Source: a virus
Length of the DNA stretch: 46,761 nt
IMG/VR virus record: IMGVR_UViG_3300008050_000079
Coordinates: 1 to 46,761 of that record
Strand: one strand, 5' to 3'
The notes under the pieces were generated by a model. It saw only the letters and a list, made by a program, of their open reading frames with translations. It did not search any database and was not told where the DNA came from. Both the position numbers and the translations under genes were made by a program. This document shows, in pieces, positions 9,094-17,937 of the stretch; the stretch's first letter is position 1; each line of letters opens with the position of its first letter.

Positions 9094-12000
9094 TGATCTA
9101 TTTGTACACACCCGCACCGTCAAGATCTAGAGACCTTGAAAACAGAAAGCGCGCGCTAAAAGAAGCTTTAAAATCAACCACTCCTCTCCCTAAATGGGCC
9201 GCGTCTGAAGCCTTAGACCTAAATATAGAAGGACAACTTCACCTTAACTCTTCGCAGTTGAACAGGATAGCACAAGCATTAAAATCGAGAGAAGCAGGAG
9301 ATCTGATCACTAAAGGCGGGTATCAAGATGTACCTATGAGCAGGCGCAGAGCACAACTTCTCGCAGAGTACGCGGAACGCCTCGCGACGATGCTTGAGAA
9401 CGCTCCAGATGACAAGGATCTAGCTGAATGGGTACAGAGCAAGATTGACCGCGCGGCTTCTTCGATCCAGAGCGCTTATCATTATCTTGATCAAGAGGAT
9501 GATCTTGAGAAGGGTGCAGGTCACAGATACACGCACCGTAAACTAGTAGGACGTGATCCAAAGACAGGACGGGCGCGATATCGTTACTATTATCAAGAGC
9601 ACCACGGAGGAGGGATCACACGCGCGAAACTTGAAGAGGGTAGTGCGTTCAAGCTCACGTTCAAGGGTAGACGTGGACACTTCCATATAGAGAGCGTACA
9701 GGGCGATATCGTGACCGTTAAGCATGACGGGCGCGCAAACTCCAAACCTGTACAGATGAGCAAGGCCGAGTTTAGAGCGTTGATCAAGCGCCAACACGGT
9801 CAAGCGCTCGCGAGTCACACTGAGAAGCTACGGCGTCAGGTGGACAGGCTCAAGCGCAATCCAACGCGCAAGCGCTCCTCGCTAGGTCTCGCGCTCCATC
9901 GACTGAGACAGGCCGCAGAGAAAGCGGGTGTGACGTTACCTGAAGAGTATCAGAGAAAACCTAAGAAGAAGACCCGTGTGAAGCGTCCTAAAACGGCGGT
10001 ACAGGGTCAGGATAACTTTGATACGATGCCAGAGGTTGAGGATCTAGCGAACAAAAAAACATCTAGGGAGCGATCTCTTGCGCTGAGAGGTTACAAGCCC
10101 GAGAATCTGATAGAGATCGCGGCTCATGCATTTTTACAAGACAAGGCAGTAAATGAAGAGGTTGACGCTAAAGTAAGAGAGCTAGAGCGTGAGTATAAGG
10201 ACTTAGCAAACACGGAGGCGCGTTTAGGGAGCGAAGAAGAACTCGCAAAAGAAGGAGGATTTTATAGGTACCAAGACGCGGAGCAAGCCACGCGGGAAAA
10301 GCGCGAAGAAATACAGAATCTACTTCAAGCAAGAATCGATATTTATAACAAAGTTTACAGATCTGTTGTTTTACACTTAAGGGATCAAAAGACAAATTAT
10401 GTAGAGCGGCGTAAAGCTATACAGAGCCGTATAAAAGAACTCACTGTAAGTGTAGACACTTCCGAGACAATGCCCACAGCACGCGATCAGCTCACATCAA
10501 CAGCGCAGGAGATCATCACTGAGGCCGATCAAGATCATGATGAGCGTCATGATGAGCACCAGAGCATAGAGCAGTTTGAGCTTGGGGAGCACACGCACAC
10601 GAGAACGGGCGTGAAGCTGTTCACAGCGAAGCAGAAGGGGCGCACAGACCGAGACGAGTATAGGCGCCGTGTAGAGATCGCGAAGAAGCACAACGGGCGC
10701 TATGAGCGGCGATATGTGAAGGGGTTCCTCTTCAAGACCGCTGAAGATGCGCGTAACTTCGCACTTGAGGTTGAAGGAGGTCAGGTAGAGGAGAGCGCGG
10801 AGACCGTGACACCTCACGAGGATCACCCGCAGGCTGACAATTTTGAGACTATGGTTGAGGTTGAGAGCGCACCTGTACAGACAACAGACATTAGAACCCC
10901 CATATTGAGAGCGGTAGAACAGGCAACACCCGCACATCCTACAGGGTACTCATCAGACACAAGAGGAGCACTCACAATTGGAGGATTTAACGCTGAGGTG
11001 TACGGCTATCCAACCAAAAAGGAAGCAGTCGCAGACGCAAGGGCAAAAGGACATAAAGTGGGCGACGTTGTACCCGTGAGTAATCGCTTTTGGACAGGAT
11101 ACGCGATTTCCAGAATAGACCCTACAACAAAAGAGAGAGTGTTTTTTGACAAGACGAGCGCAGAGTCAAAGGCCATAAAAGTACCCCTCGCAGACAAAGC
11201 CACACACCAAAAAAGAGGACACTTATTTCATGAGGGTGGCGATATCCGAACGATCCGACGGGTACAGGGCGCCGATAACCTTGAGACGATGCCAGAACCT
11301 GATCCATCCCCCGCGCGTCAGGCGTTAACGGAGACCGCTGACGAGATCATGTCATCGAGCACAAGCGCGTTGAATATTGATCAAGCGAACGCTCAGGACA
11401 CCTTGACCGAGAACCGCACGAGGAATCCAGAGAGCAAGGCCACGGATAAGGGGCTTATTGAGAGCGCGCGTGAGCTTGCGAAGACCTCAGAGCGCGGAGA
11501 TGAGATCAGAGCCGCAGTGCTCGACCTCATGAACGCTCAGCAGCTCAAGCGTTACAAGCGCGCGACAGGTGAGACAGGACTCCGAGCAGAGGACATGATC
11601 GAGAAGCGGAGAGCGGCGCGTGAACGCTTAAGGGGCGCGACTTCAGGCGCAACGGTTCAGGGTGAAGATCGCTTTGATACTATGCCAGAGGTTGAGAAGT
11701 ACGCGGGGGGTGAGACGAACAAGCAAAGGGTACCGCGTGCCTCGTGGCGCTCTCGCATGGTCTCATATAACAAAGTCGATTCGATCATGGAGGGTAAAAC
11801 ACCCTCTCGCCTACCGTTAAAGACACAGGCTCAGTTTAAGAAAATAGAGAACCTGATAATAGAGCTTGAGCAGATGGAGCAACAGCGCACCAAGAGTGGG
11901 CGCCTTAAAGACTGGCAAGGTATCAAAGCGAAGCGTGAGGAGATCTTAAACGCTCGCCGCGTCCTACTTCAAAAATACGCATCTGAGCGAACGCGAACAC

Positions 12001-13601
12001 AGCACAGTGCCTTACAGGATCACACATTCTTATCTTACTACAAGCCCGCAAAGAGCACAGCGACCCCTGAAGACGTAAGAGATAAGCATGGAGACCGTCG
12101 CTCAGATCTAAGAACACTTAGGCGCTACTTTGAGACCCATGAGCCAGATCAACAGGGGCAGTTAACCGAAGCCGCAGAAACCCTAGACACGCGATCCACC
12201 CAACAAAAGACATTCACGCCAGAGATCCAGACGGCTATTGAGAGCCTTAAATCAAGGCATTTCACAACAAGAGGTAAAAGCTATCCACTTGAGACCTATC
12301 TTAAGACGCGCAAAGACGGAGGCATATATAGAACCACGGAGACACCCACAGAACTTGCGGATAAGATAGCTGAAAACCTGCCTGAGAACATCGCGTCAGA
12401 AGATTACAATATCTACGACTTCAGAGAGGACACACTAAGAGCGCTAATTGCTAGAGCGATCAATGAGGGAGTAGAGGCGCGTGAGACACCCGCAGAGCTC
12501 AAAGACCGTATAGGCTCAGTGATCACACAACGCGCGCAAGATAACGCGGCGAGCCAAAAGGCGCAGATCACAGGAGAAGGACAAAGAAAAGCACTTCGTG
12601 AGATGAGACGCAATATCAGCACACTCACAGGAGATGGATATTTTGACGAATACCGAAGAGGAGGAGAGCGTTCTTATATGGGCCTCGGTGCGATTGAGAA
12701 GACACTCAATATGTCAGAGAGACTAAACAACTTATATGTAGACGCGATCTTTAGAGAAACACTTCCTCCAGAGCTTGAGCGTTTCAAAATGCCCCTAACT
12801 AGATTCAGCTCAAGGGGAGCAGATGAGGTGAGCGGCGCCTTTGCAAATAAATATGAGACGGTAGGAGAGATTAGAGACAACATCTCAACAATCCGAGAGC
12901 AGATGAGAGAGACCATCAAAAGCGCTGTTAATCAAACATCAAAAGCTTTAGCGGGGAACCCCTACACATTGAGACTGATCAATCAATCTTATGAGAAAGC
13001 AACAGAGAGGCTCAATACAGATAGACAAAAGAACATTGAGAACGCGCGCGCCCTCGCTCAATACACAGATGATCCACAAGCCCACCTTGCAGAGATCCAA
13101 GAGCTTGAGCGCCAGAGTGATCAGGCCATAGCGGAGCAGGTGGAGATCAATCGTGAGTTTGCAAATGCATATATCCACGAAGCCTCAGATCTTGTAGAGC
13201 GCGCTCTTGAGAGCACAAAGGGTGAAGTGATTGATAGTGTGATGAGTGTTAAGACACCTAAAAACGCAGGACAGTTTACCGCGAAGGAGCAAGGTAAAGC
13301 GAACCGCAAGCTTATGGCGAGGATCTTTAACGAGGTATTTGAGCAGGTGAGGCGAGAGATCGGAGATGAGCCGATTGAGCGAGGAGAAAAACACCCGCGC
13401 AATATTGCAGACACTGTAAAGAAGCCATCGAAGACACCCGCTCAATTCAGAGAGGACATCAAGCGCGCAGACGAAGATAAGAGGATGCGCGCAAGAGCGA
13501 AGCGTGAAGCCAGACGAGCACGACGCACCCAAAAGAGCGCCCTCCACCTGACCAATTACCGATCTGATCTATATCGAACGATCGAGCGTCTAGCTTCATG
13601 A
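9090..13601 (+). CDS. Giant multidomain polyvalent protein with repeated DNFxTMPE linkers
   Basis: The ATG at 9090 makes an ATGA overlap with the helicase stop, giving 1503 residues. A helical amino part of about 140 residues leads to the tag domain (HRYTHRKLVGRDPKTGR..., about 144-245). Then blocks are separated by the linker near residues 308, 458, 583, 729 and 860. The block at about 495-580 (HTRTGVKLF...AKKHNGRYERRYVKGFLF) resembles small domains seen in other phage polyvalent proteins. The last 500 residues are mainly charged helix. I see no signal peptide, membrane segment or enzyme motif. Base composition alternates from block to block. Likely a head-carried protein; function unknown. 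Confidence 0.8.
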   Translation: MMIYLYTPAPSRSRDLENRKRALKEALKSTTPLPKWAASEALDLNIEGQLHLNSSQLNRIAQALKSREAGDLITKGGYQDVPMSRRRAQLLAEYAERLATMLENAPDDKDLAEWVQSKIDRAASSIQSAYHYLDQEDDLEKGAGHRYTHRKLVGRDPKTGRARYRYYYQEHHGGGITRAKLEEGSAFKLTFKGRRGHFHIESVQGDIVTVKHDGRANSKPVQMSKAEFRALIKRQHGQALASHTEKLRRQVDRLKRNPTRKRSSLGLALHRLRQAAEKAGVTLPEEYQRKPKKKTRVKRPKTAVQGQDNFDTMPEVEDLANKKTSRERSLALRGYKPENLIEIAAHAFLQDKAVNEEVDAKVRELEREYKDLANTEARLGSEEELAKEGGFYRYQDAEQATREKREEIQNLLQARIDIYNKVYRSVVLHLRDQKTNYVERRKAIQSRIKELTVSVDTSETMPTARDQLTSTAQEIITEADQDHDERHDEHQSIEQFELGEHTHTRTGVKLFTAKQKGRTDRDEYRRRVEIAKKHNGRYERRYVKGFLFKTAEDARNFALEVEGGQVEESAETVTPHEDHPQADNFETMVEVESAPVQTTDIRTPILRAVEQATPAHPTGYSSDTRGALTIGGFNAEVYGYPTKKEAVADARAKGHKVGDVVPVSNRFWTGYAISRIDPTTKERVFFDKTSAESKAIKVPLADKATHQKRGHLFHEGGDIRTIRRVQGADNLETMPEPDPSPARQALTETADEIMSSSTSALNIDQANAQDTLTENRTRNPESKATDKGLIESARELAKTSERGDEIRAAVLDLMNAQQLKRYKRATGETGLRAEDMIEKRRAARERLRGATSGATVQGEDRFDTMPEVEKYAGGETNKQRVPRASWRSRMVSYNKVDSIMEGKTPSRLPLKTQAQFKKIENLIIELEQMEQQRTKSGRLKDWQGIKAKREEILNARRVLLQKYASERTRTQHSALQDHTFLSYYKPAKSTATPEDVRDKHGDRRSDLRTLRRYFETHEPDQQGQLTEAAETLDTRSTQQKTFTPEIQTAIESLKSRHFTTRGKSYPLETYLKTRKDGGIYRTTETPTELADKIAENLPENIASEDYNIYDFREDTLRALIARAINEGVEARETPAELKDRIGSVITQRAQDNAASQKAQITGEGQRKALREMRRNISTLTGDGYFDEYRRGGERSYMGLGAIEKTLNMSERLNNLYVDAIFRETLPPELERFKMPLTRFSSRGADEVSGAFANKYETVGEIRDNISTIREQMRETIKSAVNQTSKALAGNPYTLRLINQSYEKATERLNTDRQKNIENARALAQYTDDPQAHLAEIQELERQSDQAIAEQVEINREFANAYIHEASDLVERALESTKGEVIDSVMSVKTPKNAGQFTAKEQGKANRKLMARIFNEVFEQVRREIGDEPIERGEKHPRNIADTVKKPSKTPAQFREDIKRADEDKRMRARAKREARRARRTQKSALHLTNYRSDLYRTIERLAS
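9526..9797 (+). repeat. Dispersed direct repeat, copy 1 (encodes the tag domain)
   Basis: This stretch aligns without any indel to 17986-18257, at a constant offset of 8460 bases. In the 60 bases I compared by eye (9541-9600), 50 match. The encoded peptides agree at about 84 percent over 88 residues. It is the tag domain of the giant protein and is a gene-segment duplication, not a mobile element. Confidence 0.9.
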
Positions 13602-13673
13602 GATAACGCTTGAGCCTTGATCCTGATATCCCTTATTCTGATCTCTCACCCCACGATCAAGAGAGGATGAGAG

Positions 13674-15653
13674 ATGATAGGGGATTTTGTATTTAAGCTT
13701 AAATATGCACGTTACAATGAAGAGAAACAGAGGCGTGAAACGTGGTCTGAGGCTGTGGATCGGTACTTGGACACGCACCGCGCGTGGTACGGTGACGAGG
13801 TTGAGGATCTACTCACAGATGTGAGAGAGGCGCTGATCAATAAACAGATTCTTCCATCCATGCGAGGCTTACAGTTTGGCGGTGATGGGATCTTAAACAA
13901 GCAAATGAGACTGTATAACTGCACCTGTAGTTATGCAGACAGGACGCGATTCTTCGCAGAGGCGTTATGGTTGCTCTTATGTGGTTCAGGGGTCGGTTTT
14001 AGCGTTCAGCGTCACCACGTCGCGCGATTGCCAGAGGTACGCGAACCAGAGACAGAGAGAGCGTTCACTATTGATGATTCAATAGAAGGTTGGGCGTGCG
14101 CTGTAGATGCGCTCGTGAAGGCATATCTAAACGGACACCCTCAACCGATCTTTGATTTTTCAGCGATCCGCGAGAAGGGTTCGCCGTTGAGTGTAGGTGG
14201 TGTAGCTCCTGGATTTGAACCTCTAAAAGAGGCGCTTGAAGGGGTCCATGACATCTTAAAAGGCGCGGTAGGTCGGAAGCTAAAACCGATCGAGGTCTTT
14301 GACATGACCATGTATCTCGCGGATTCAACGAGGACCGCAGGAACACGAAGGAGCGCGACGATCGCGATCTTCTCACCTGATGATCATGAGATGATGACCG
14401 CGAAGACGGGCGAGTGGTATATCACGCACCCGAAGCGAGCACGCGCGAACATCTCAGCGGTCATCACACCAGATACACCTCAAGAGATCTTCAGTAATCT
14501 GATCAAGAGTACGCGCGAGTTTGGGGAGCCTGCTTTCCTATTCCTGCCGAGTACAGAGCACGCGGTGAACCCATGTGTTGAGATCATCATGGCCCCGATC
14601 CTGATCAGAGACCGTAAAGGGCGCGCGGTGGAGCGCTACACGCTCGATCTACTGGACCCGAAGAGGCGCGAGTATTGGAGAGATCAGGGGTACACGTATC
14701 AATCAGGTTGGCAGGCGTGCAACCTGACCACGGTTAACGTGAGCGCGTGTGAGACTTCTGATGATCTTGTAGAGGCGGCGCGTCAAGCTTCGATCCTCGG
14801 AACATTACAGGCAGGTTATACAGACACGGGATATTTAGGGAGGATCAGTCAAAAGATCATGGAGAGAGAGGCGCTCTTAGGTGTCTCACTCTGCGGAATC
14901 ATGGACAAGCCCAAGATCACAAAAAAGGACGACCTTCAGCGCGCATCCATCAGCGCAGTGAAGGCGAACCAAGACACCGCGAACCTGATCAATATCAATA
15001 GCGCGTCACGGGTGACCTGTGTAAAACCTGAAGGAACAGCGAGCCTTGTACTTGGTGCATCTAGCGGTATCCATCCGGCGCACAGTAAGAGATATTTGAG
15101 GCGTATACAGTGCAATGATCTTGAGCCAGTGTTCCAGCACTTCCGAGCGGTGAACCCTCAAGCGGTAGAGCCGAGCGTATGGGGATCAGATCACTGTGTC
15201 ATATTCCCGATCGAGGCGCCTGAGAACGCGATCACAAAAGAGGATCTCACAGCGCTTGAACTCTTGGACCACGCGAGGCGCGTTAAACGGTACTATGTGG
15301 ACTCAGGAACAGCGATTGATCGCCTTGAAGGGGCAACGCACAACGTGAGCTTGACTGTGACTGTGAACGCGAACGAGTGGGAGAGCGTGGAGCGGTACTT
15401 GTGGGAGAACCGGCAAGATTTCACGGGCGTCTCTCTTCTCGCGTCATCTGGTGACTATGACTATCAACAAGCGCCCTTACAAGCGGTCTCGCCTGATATG
15501 GAAGGGGAACAACAGAGACACGCTTGGGGATTGTGGGAGATGTTAAACAAGACGATGACCCCCGTAGAGTACGATGATCTTGATGAGAGTACAGACAACA
15601 CCGCGCCCCTTGAGACCGTTGTGTGTGCAGGTGGACAGTGTGAGTTAACATGA
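13674..15653 (+). CDS. nrdJ: Adenosylcobalamin-dependent (class II) ribonucleotide reductase
   Basis: This 659-residue enzyme resembles monomeric B12-dependent ribonucleoside-triphosphate reductases, which make deoxynucleotides without oxygen or a second subunit. Visible are SMRGLQFGG, NCTCSY (C83, C85), GSGVGFSV, NPCVEI with C301 as the expected thiyl-radical cysteine and the following Glu, CNLTTVNVS with C349 as likely redox partner, KPEGTASLVLGASSGIHP, and a terminal CAGGQC pair for reduction. It is somewhat shorter than the 739-residue Lactobacillus enzyme. GAGAGGA six bases upstream supports the start. It follows the longest gap in the island (72 bases) and overlaps the next gene as ATGA. 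A reductase inside a late head-gene operon is unusual. It lacks the tag. Confidence 0.9.
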   Translation: MIGDFVFKLKYARYNEEKQRRETWSEAVDRYLDTHRAWYGDEVEDLLTDVREALINKQILPSMRGLQFGGDGILNKQMRLYNCTCSYADRTRFFAEALWLLLCGSGVGFSVQRHHVARLPEVREPETERAFTIDDSIEGWACAVDALVKAYLNGHPQPIFDFSAIREKGSPLSVGGVAPGFEPLKEALEGVHDILKGAVGRKLKPIEVFDMTMYLADSTRTAGTRRSATIAIFSPDDHEMMTAKTGEWYITHPKRARANISAVITPDTPQEIFSNLIKSTREFGEPAFLFLPSTEHAVNPCVEIIMAPILIRDRKGRAVERYTLDLLDPKRREYWRDQGYTYQSGWQACNLTTVNVSACETSDDLVEAARQASILGTLQAGYTDTGYLGRISQKIMEREALLGVSLCGIMDKPKITKKDDLQRASISAVKANQDTANLININSASRVTCVKPEGTASLVLGASSGIHPAHSKRYLRRIQCNDLEPVFQHFRAVNPQAVEPSVWGSDHCVIFPIEAPENAITKEDLTALELLDHARRVKRYYVDSGTAIDRLEGATHNVSLTVTVNANEWESVERYLWENRQDFTGVSLLASSGDYDYQQAPLQAVSPDMEGEQQRHAWGLWEMLNKTMTPVEYDDLDESTDNTAPLETVVCAGGQCELT

Positions 15654-17617
15654 ACAAAGATCGCTTGAGCGTAGATCGTCCACCCCTCTTCACAGCGCGC
15701 AATCGTAGCGCGTGGACAACGGGCGGTGAGGCGTTGAAGCGCTTAGGTGTCACGCGCGCTCTTGGTTACACGTCCAGTTCATTGATCTACACGATGAACA
15801 AGGCCGATGATCTTGAGCATCTAACAGCAGATGAAGAGGCGCAACTATCAAACGCGATAGGGCGCTTAAGCGATCTTTGGGCGAGGTGGACGGAACACGA
15901 GCGAGAAGAGTTCTATTACACGTTCCTGAACGTAGAGAGACAACCTCTGTTCAAGCGACCGTATGAGGAGCCTGAAATCTATATTCCAGATCACCCGCGC
16001 GGTATGGAAGAGATGAAGAGGCGAGGATGGACACCGCACCCTTATCAAGCGCGCGCTGTACAGTTTGCCCTTGAGCGTGCTCGTAGTGTTCTCGCGCTTG
16101 AAATGGGCCTAGGTAAAACTCTCATAGGGATCATGACCTATCACCTGCTCAAAGATCGAGGAGATCTCAGGCGCGTGATCATCGCGGCACCTAAGAGCGC
16201 TCATGCATCATGGAGAGAGCACCTCGAACTATCTAACGCTCAGATTCATGTACTGACCTCACAAACACCAGACAAGCGAGAGAAGGTCTACACAGCGCTG
16301 TATCATGGAGAGATTGAAGGTGTCTTGATCACACCTCAGACGCTCGCGATAGATCGAAACTACTTTAAGAAGCTCATGAGTCTTGAACCTCATTTACTGA
16401 TCGCTGACGAGGTTCATAAGTTCAAAGCACCTCAAGGGATCAATGGACTGTGTTTTCAAGAGTTGAGTAAATGCGCCTCAAGGGTGATCGGGCTCACTGG
16501 TACGCCTAAACCTAACGCCGTTGAAGACTTTTATCATGTGCTTGATCGGGTTAATCCTGATGAGCTTGGAGACATTCAAGAGTTTACATCACGGTACACA
16601 TACAGGAGACTCGCTCAATTTGACTCGATAAGGGGGCCGCAGTACGAGATGGGCGCTTTAAGAGGGGATATGCTCGGAGAACTCTATGAACGTCTCTCTG
16701 ATACCCTTTTCACGCGCAATACAAGCGACCCTGACGCCCAACTTGATCTCCCTCCACGTCAAGACCTCGCGCCATACATCGCACCAGATGAGAATCAGAG
16801 AGCCTTGATGAAGGCGCTTGTTCACATGCAAGCGGCGCGTGAGCTGAACGCGAGCACTTACTATGAAGCGTTAGAGGGTCATGCAGGCTTTACGGAACAG
16901 ATCGCGGCAGAAGGTGCACCGAAGACCGCACAGGCGCTAGGGATGAGACTTGAACAGTTAACGATCTCACCTGCGATCTTCAGCGAAACATTCTCTCTCA
17001 AGGCGCCAGATTATGAGAGCCCTAAACTGAGATGGATCATCGACACTGTGATGAGTTATCTCTCGGAGGACTCGGCACACGCGGCGGTGATCTTTTGTGA
17101 GTACATCATAGGGTTAACCGAAGCTAGAAAAGCACTGATCAGGCGAGGGATCAAGAGCGCTGAGATTGATCTCTATACTGGAGAGAGTTCAGAGACTCAG
17201 CGAGCAGAGATGACACAGAGGCTCAACGAAGGTGGATCAAGGGTTCTACTTGGACAGACAAGAGCGCTTGAAACAGGAGCGAACCTCCAACACCGCGCGG
17301 CGATGGTCGCGCACCTCTCAACACCGTGGGCGCCTGACACATTGACCCAGAGCACCGCGCGAGTATATAGACAAGGACAGAAGCGCCCTGTGATCGTACT
17401 GAGACCTTCAGGATCGAGACTCGAAGAGGCTAAAAATAAAGCGCTCACGAGAAAGATCATGCAGAGCGCGAGTCTTACAGGTTCATTGACAGACGCAGAC
17501 CGCGCAGTGATTGAGACAAGTGCAGATGAGCGAGTAAGACGCGCCCACTCAAGATTATTAGAGCGTGGAGCGTATGATCTTGATACAATACGGACGCTGA
17601 TCAACTTAGAGAGGTGA
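15650..17617 (+). CDS. SNF2-type helicase, second paralog
   Basis: This 655-residue protein is homologous to the middle and later part of the 5512-9093 protein, starting with EREEFYYTFL and GMEEMKRRGWTPHPYQARA. Motifs are MGLGKT, DEVHKFK, TGTPKPN, a QTRALETGANLQ region and STARVYRQGQKRP. It lacks the tag domain and the carboxy-terminal extension. The ATG overlaps the reductase stop (ATGA). Codon use and GATC density (about 31 sites in 1957 bases by hand count) match the rest of the genome, unlike the first helicase. It may act on phage DNA in the host cell, or with the tagged protein; function is not shown by sequence. Confidence 0.87.
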   Translation: MNKDRLSVDRPPLFTARNRSAWTTGGEALKRLGVTRALGYTSSSLIYTMNKADDLEHLTADEEAQLSNAIGRLSDLWARWTEHEREEFYYTFLNVERQPLFKRPYEEPEIYIPDHPRGMEEMKRRGWTPHPYQARAVQFALERARSVLALEMGLGKTLIGIMTYHLLKDRGDLRRVIIAAPKSAHASWREHLELSNAQIHVLTSQTPDKREKVYTALYHGEIEGVLITPQTLAIDRNYFKKLMSLEPHLLIADEVHKFKAPQGINGLCFQELSKCASRVIGLTGTPKPNAVEDFYHVLDRVNPDELGDIQEFTSRYTYRRLAQFDSIRGPQYEMGALRGDMLGELYERLSDTLFTRNTSDPDAQLDLPPRQDLAPYIAPDENQRALMKALVHMQAARELNASTYYEALEGHAGFTEQIAAEGAPKTAQALGMRLEQLTISPAIFSETFSLKAPDYESPKLRWIIDTVMSYLSEDSAHAAVIFCEYIIGLTEARKALIRRGIKSAEIDLYTGESSETQRAEMTQRLNEGGSRVLLGQTRALETGANLQHRAAMVAHLSTPWAPDTLTQSTARVYRQGQKRPVIVLRPSGSRLEEAKNKALTRKIMQSASLTGSLTDADRAVIETSADERVRRAHSRLLERGAYDLDTIRTLINLER

Positions 17618-17619
17618 AC

Positions 17620-17937
17620 ATGAGCAGGCTCAAACTCAAGGGAAATCATAAAGCGCTCGCGCGTCCTGAGATCCAGTTTCAGATCTGGCAACAGCTCACT
17701 CTACAAAAAGGACTGAGAAGGCGTTTCAACGTCCGAGGTGCTCAAGGTGAGGTGATCTTAGATCCTCGCGACACACCCTCTCAAGTGATCACGCTCATCA
17801 AGGCGCGCGTAGAGGAGAGCCTGCCACAGTACAGAGGCGAGGTTGATGTGGTCAAAGAGCTTGCAGGGGAAATGAGCACGCTCCACAAGACGCGAATAAA
17901 CAAACTCATGGACGATATCGAGGATATATTAAAATGA
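17620..17937 (+). CDS. Small basic protein of unknown function
   Basis: The ATG at 17620 follows AGAGAGGTG with good spacing; a GTG at 17614 overlapping the previous stop is the alternative. The product of about 105 residues has a basic amino half (MSRLKLKGNHKALARPEIQF, GLRRRFNVRG) and a helical end (KTRINKLMDDIEDILK). I do not recognise a family. Its TGA overlaps the ATG of the next giant gene, so it is translated in the same coupled series. It could be an adaptor or chaperone for the large protein; that is only a guess from position. Confidence 0.65.
   Translation: MSRLKLKGNHKALARPEIQFQIWQQLTLQKGLRRRFNVRGAQGEVILDPRDTPSQVITLIKARVEESLPQYRGEVDVVKELAGEMSTLHKTRINKLMDDIEDILK

Noticed and set aside
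13610-13696. Possible 28-codon gene from TTG, reading LSLDPDIPYSDLSPHDQERM and on, before nrdJ
   Set aside because: No convincing ribosome site, no ATG, and it runs into the nrdJ start. Protein-like sequence keeps it possible as a leader, but the support is too weak for a feature.
14200-14235. tRNA T-arm-like sequence on the minus strand (GGTTCAAATCC)
   Set aside because: It lies inside the reductase reading frame; the flanking stem bases do not pair and no cloverleaf can be built.
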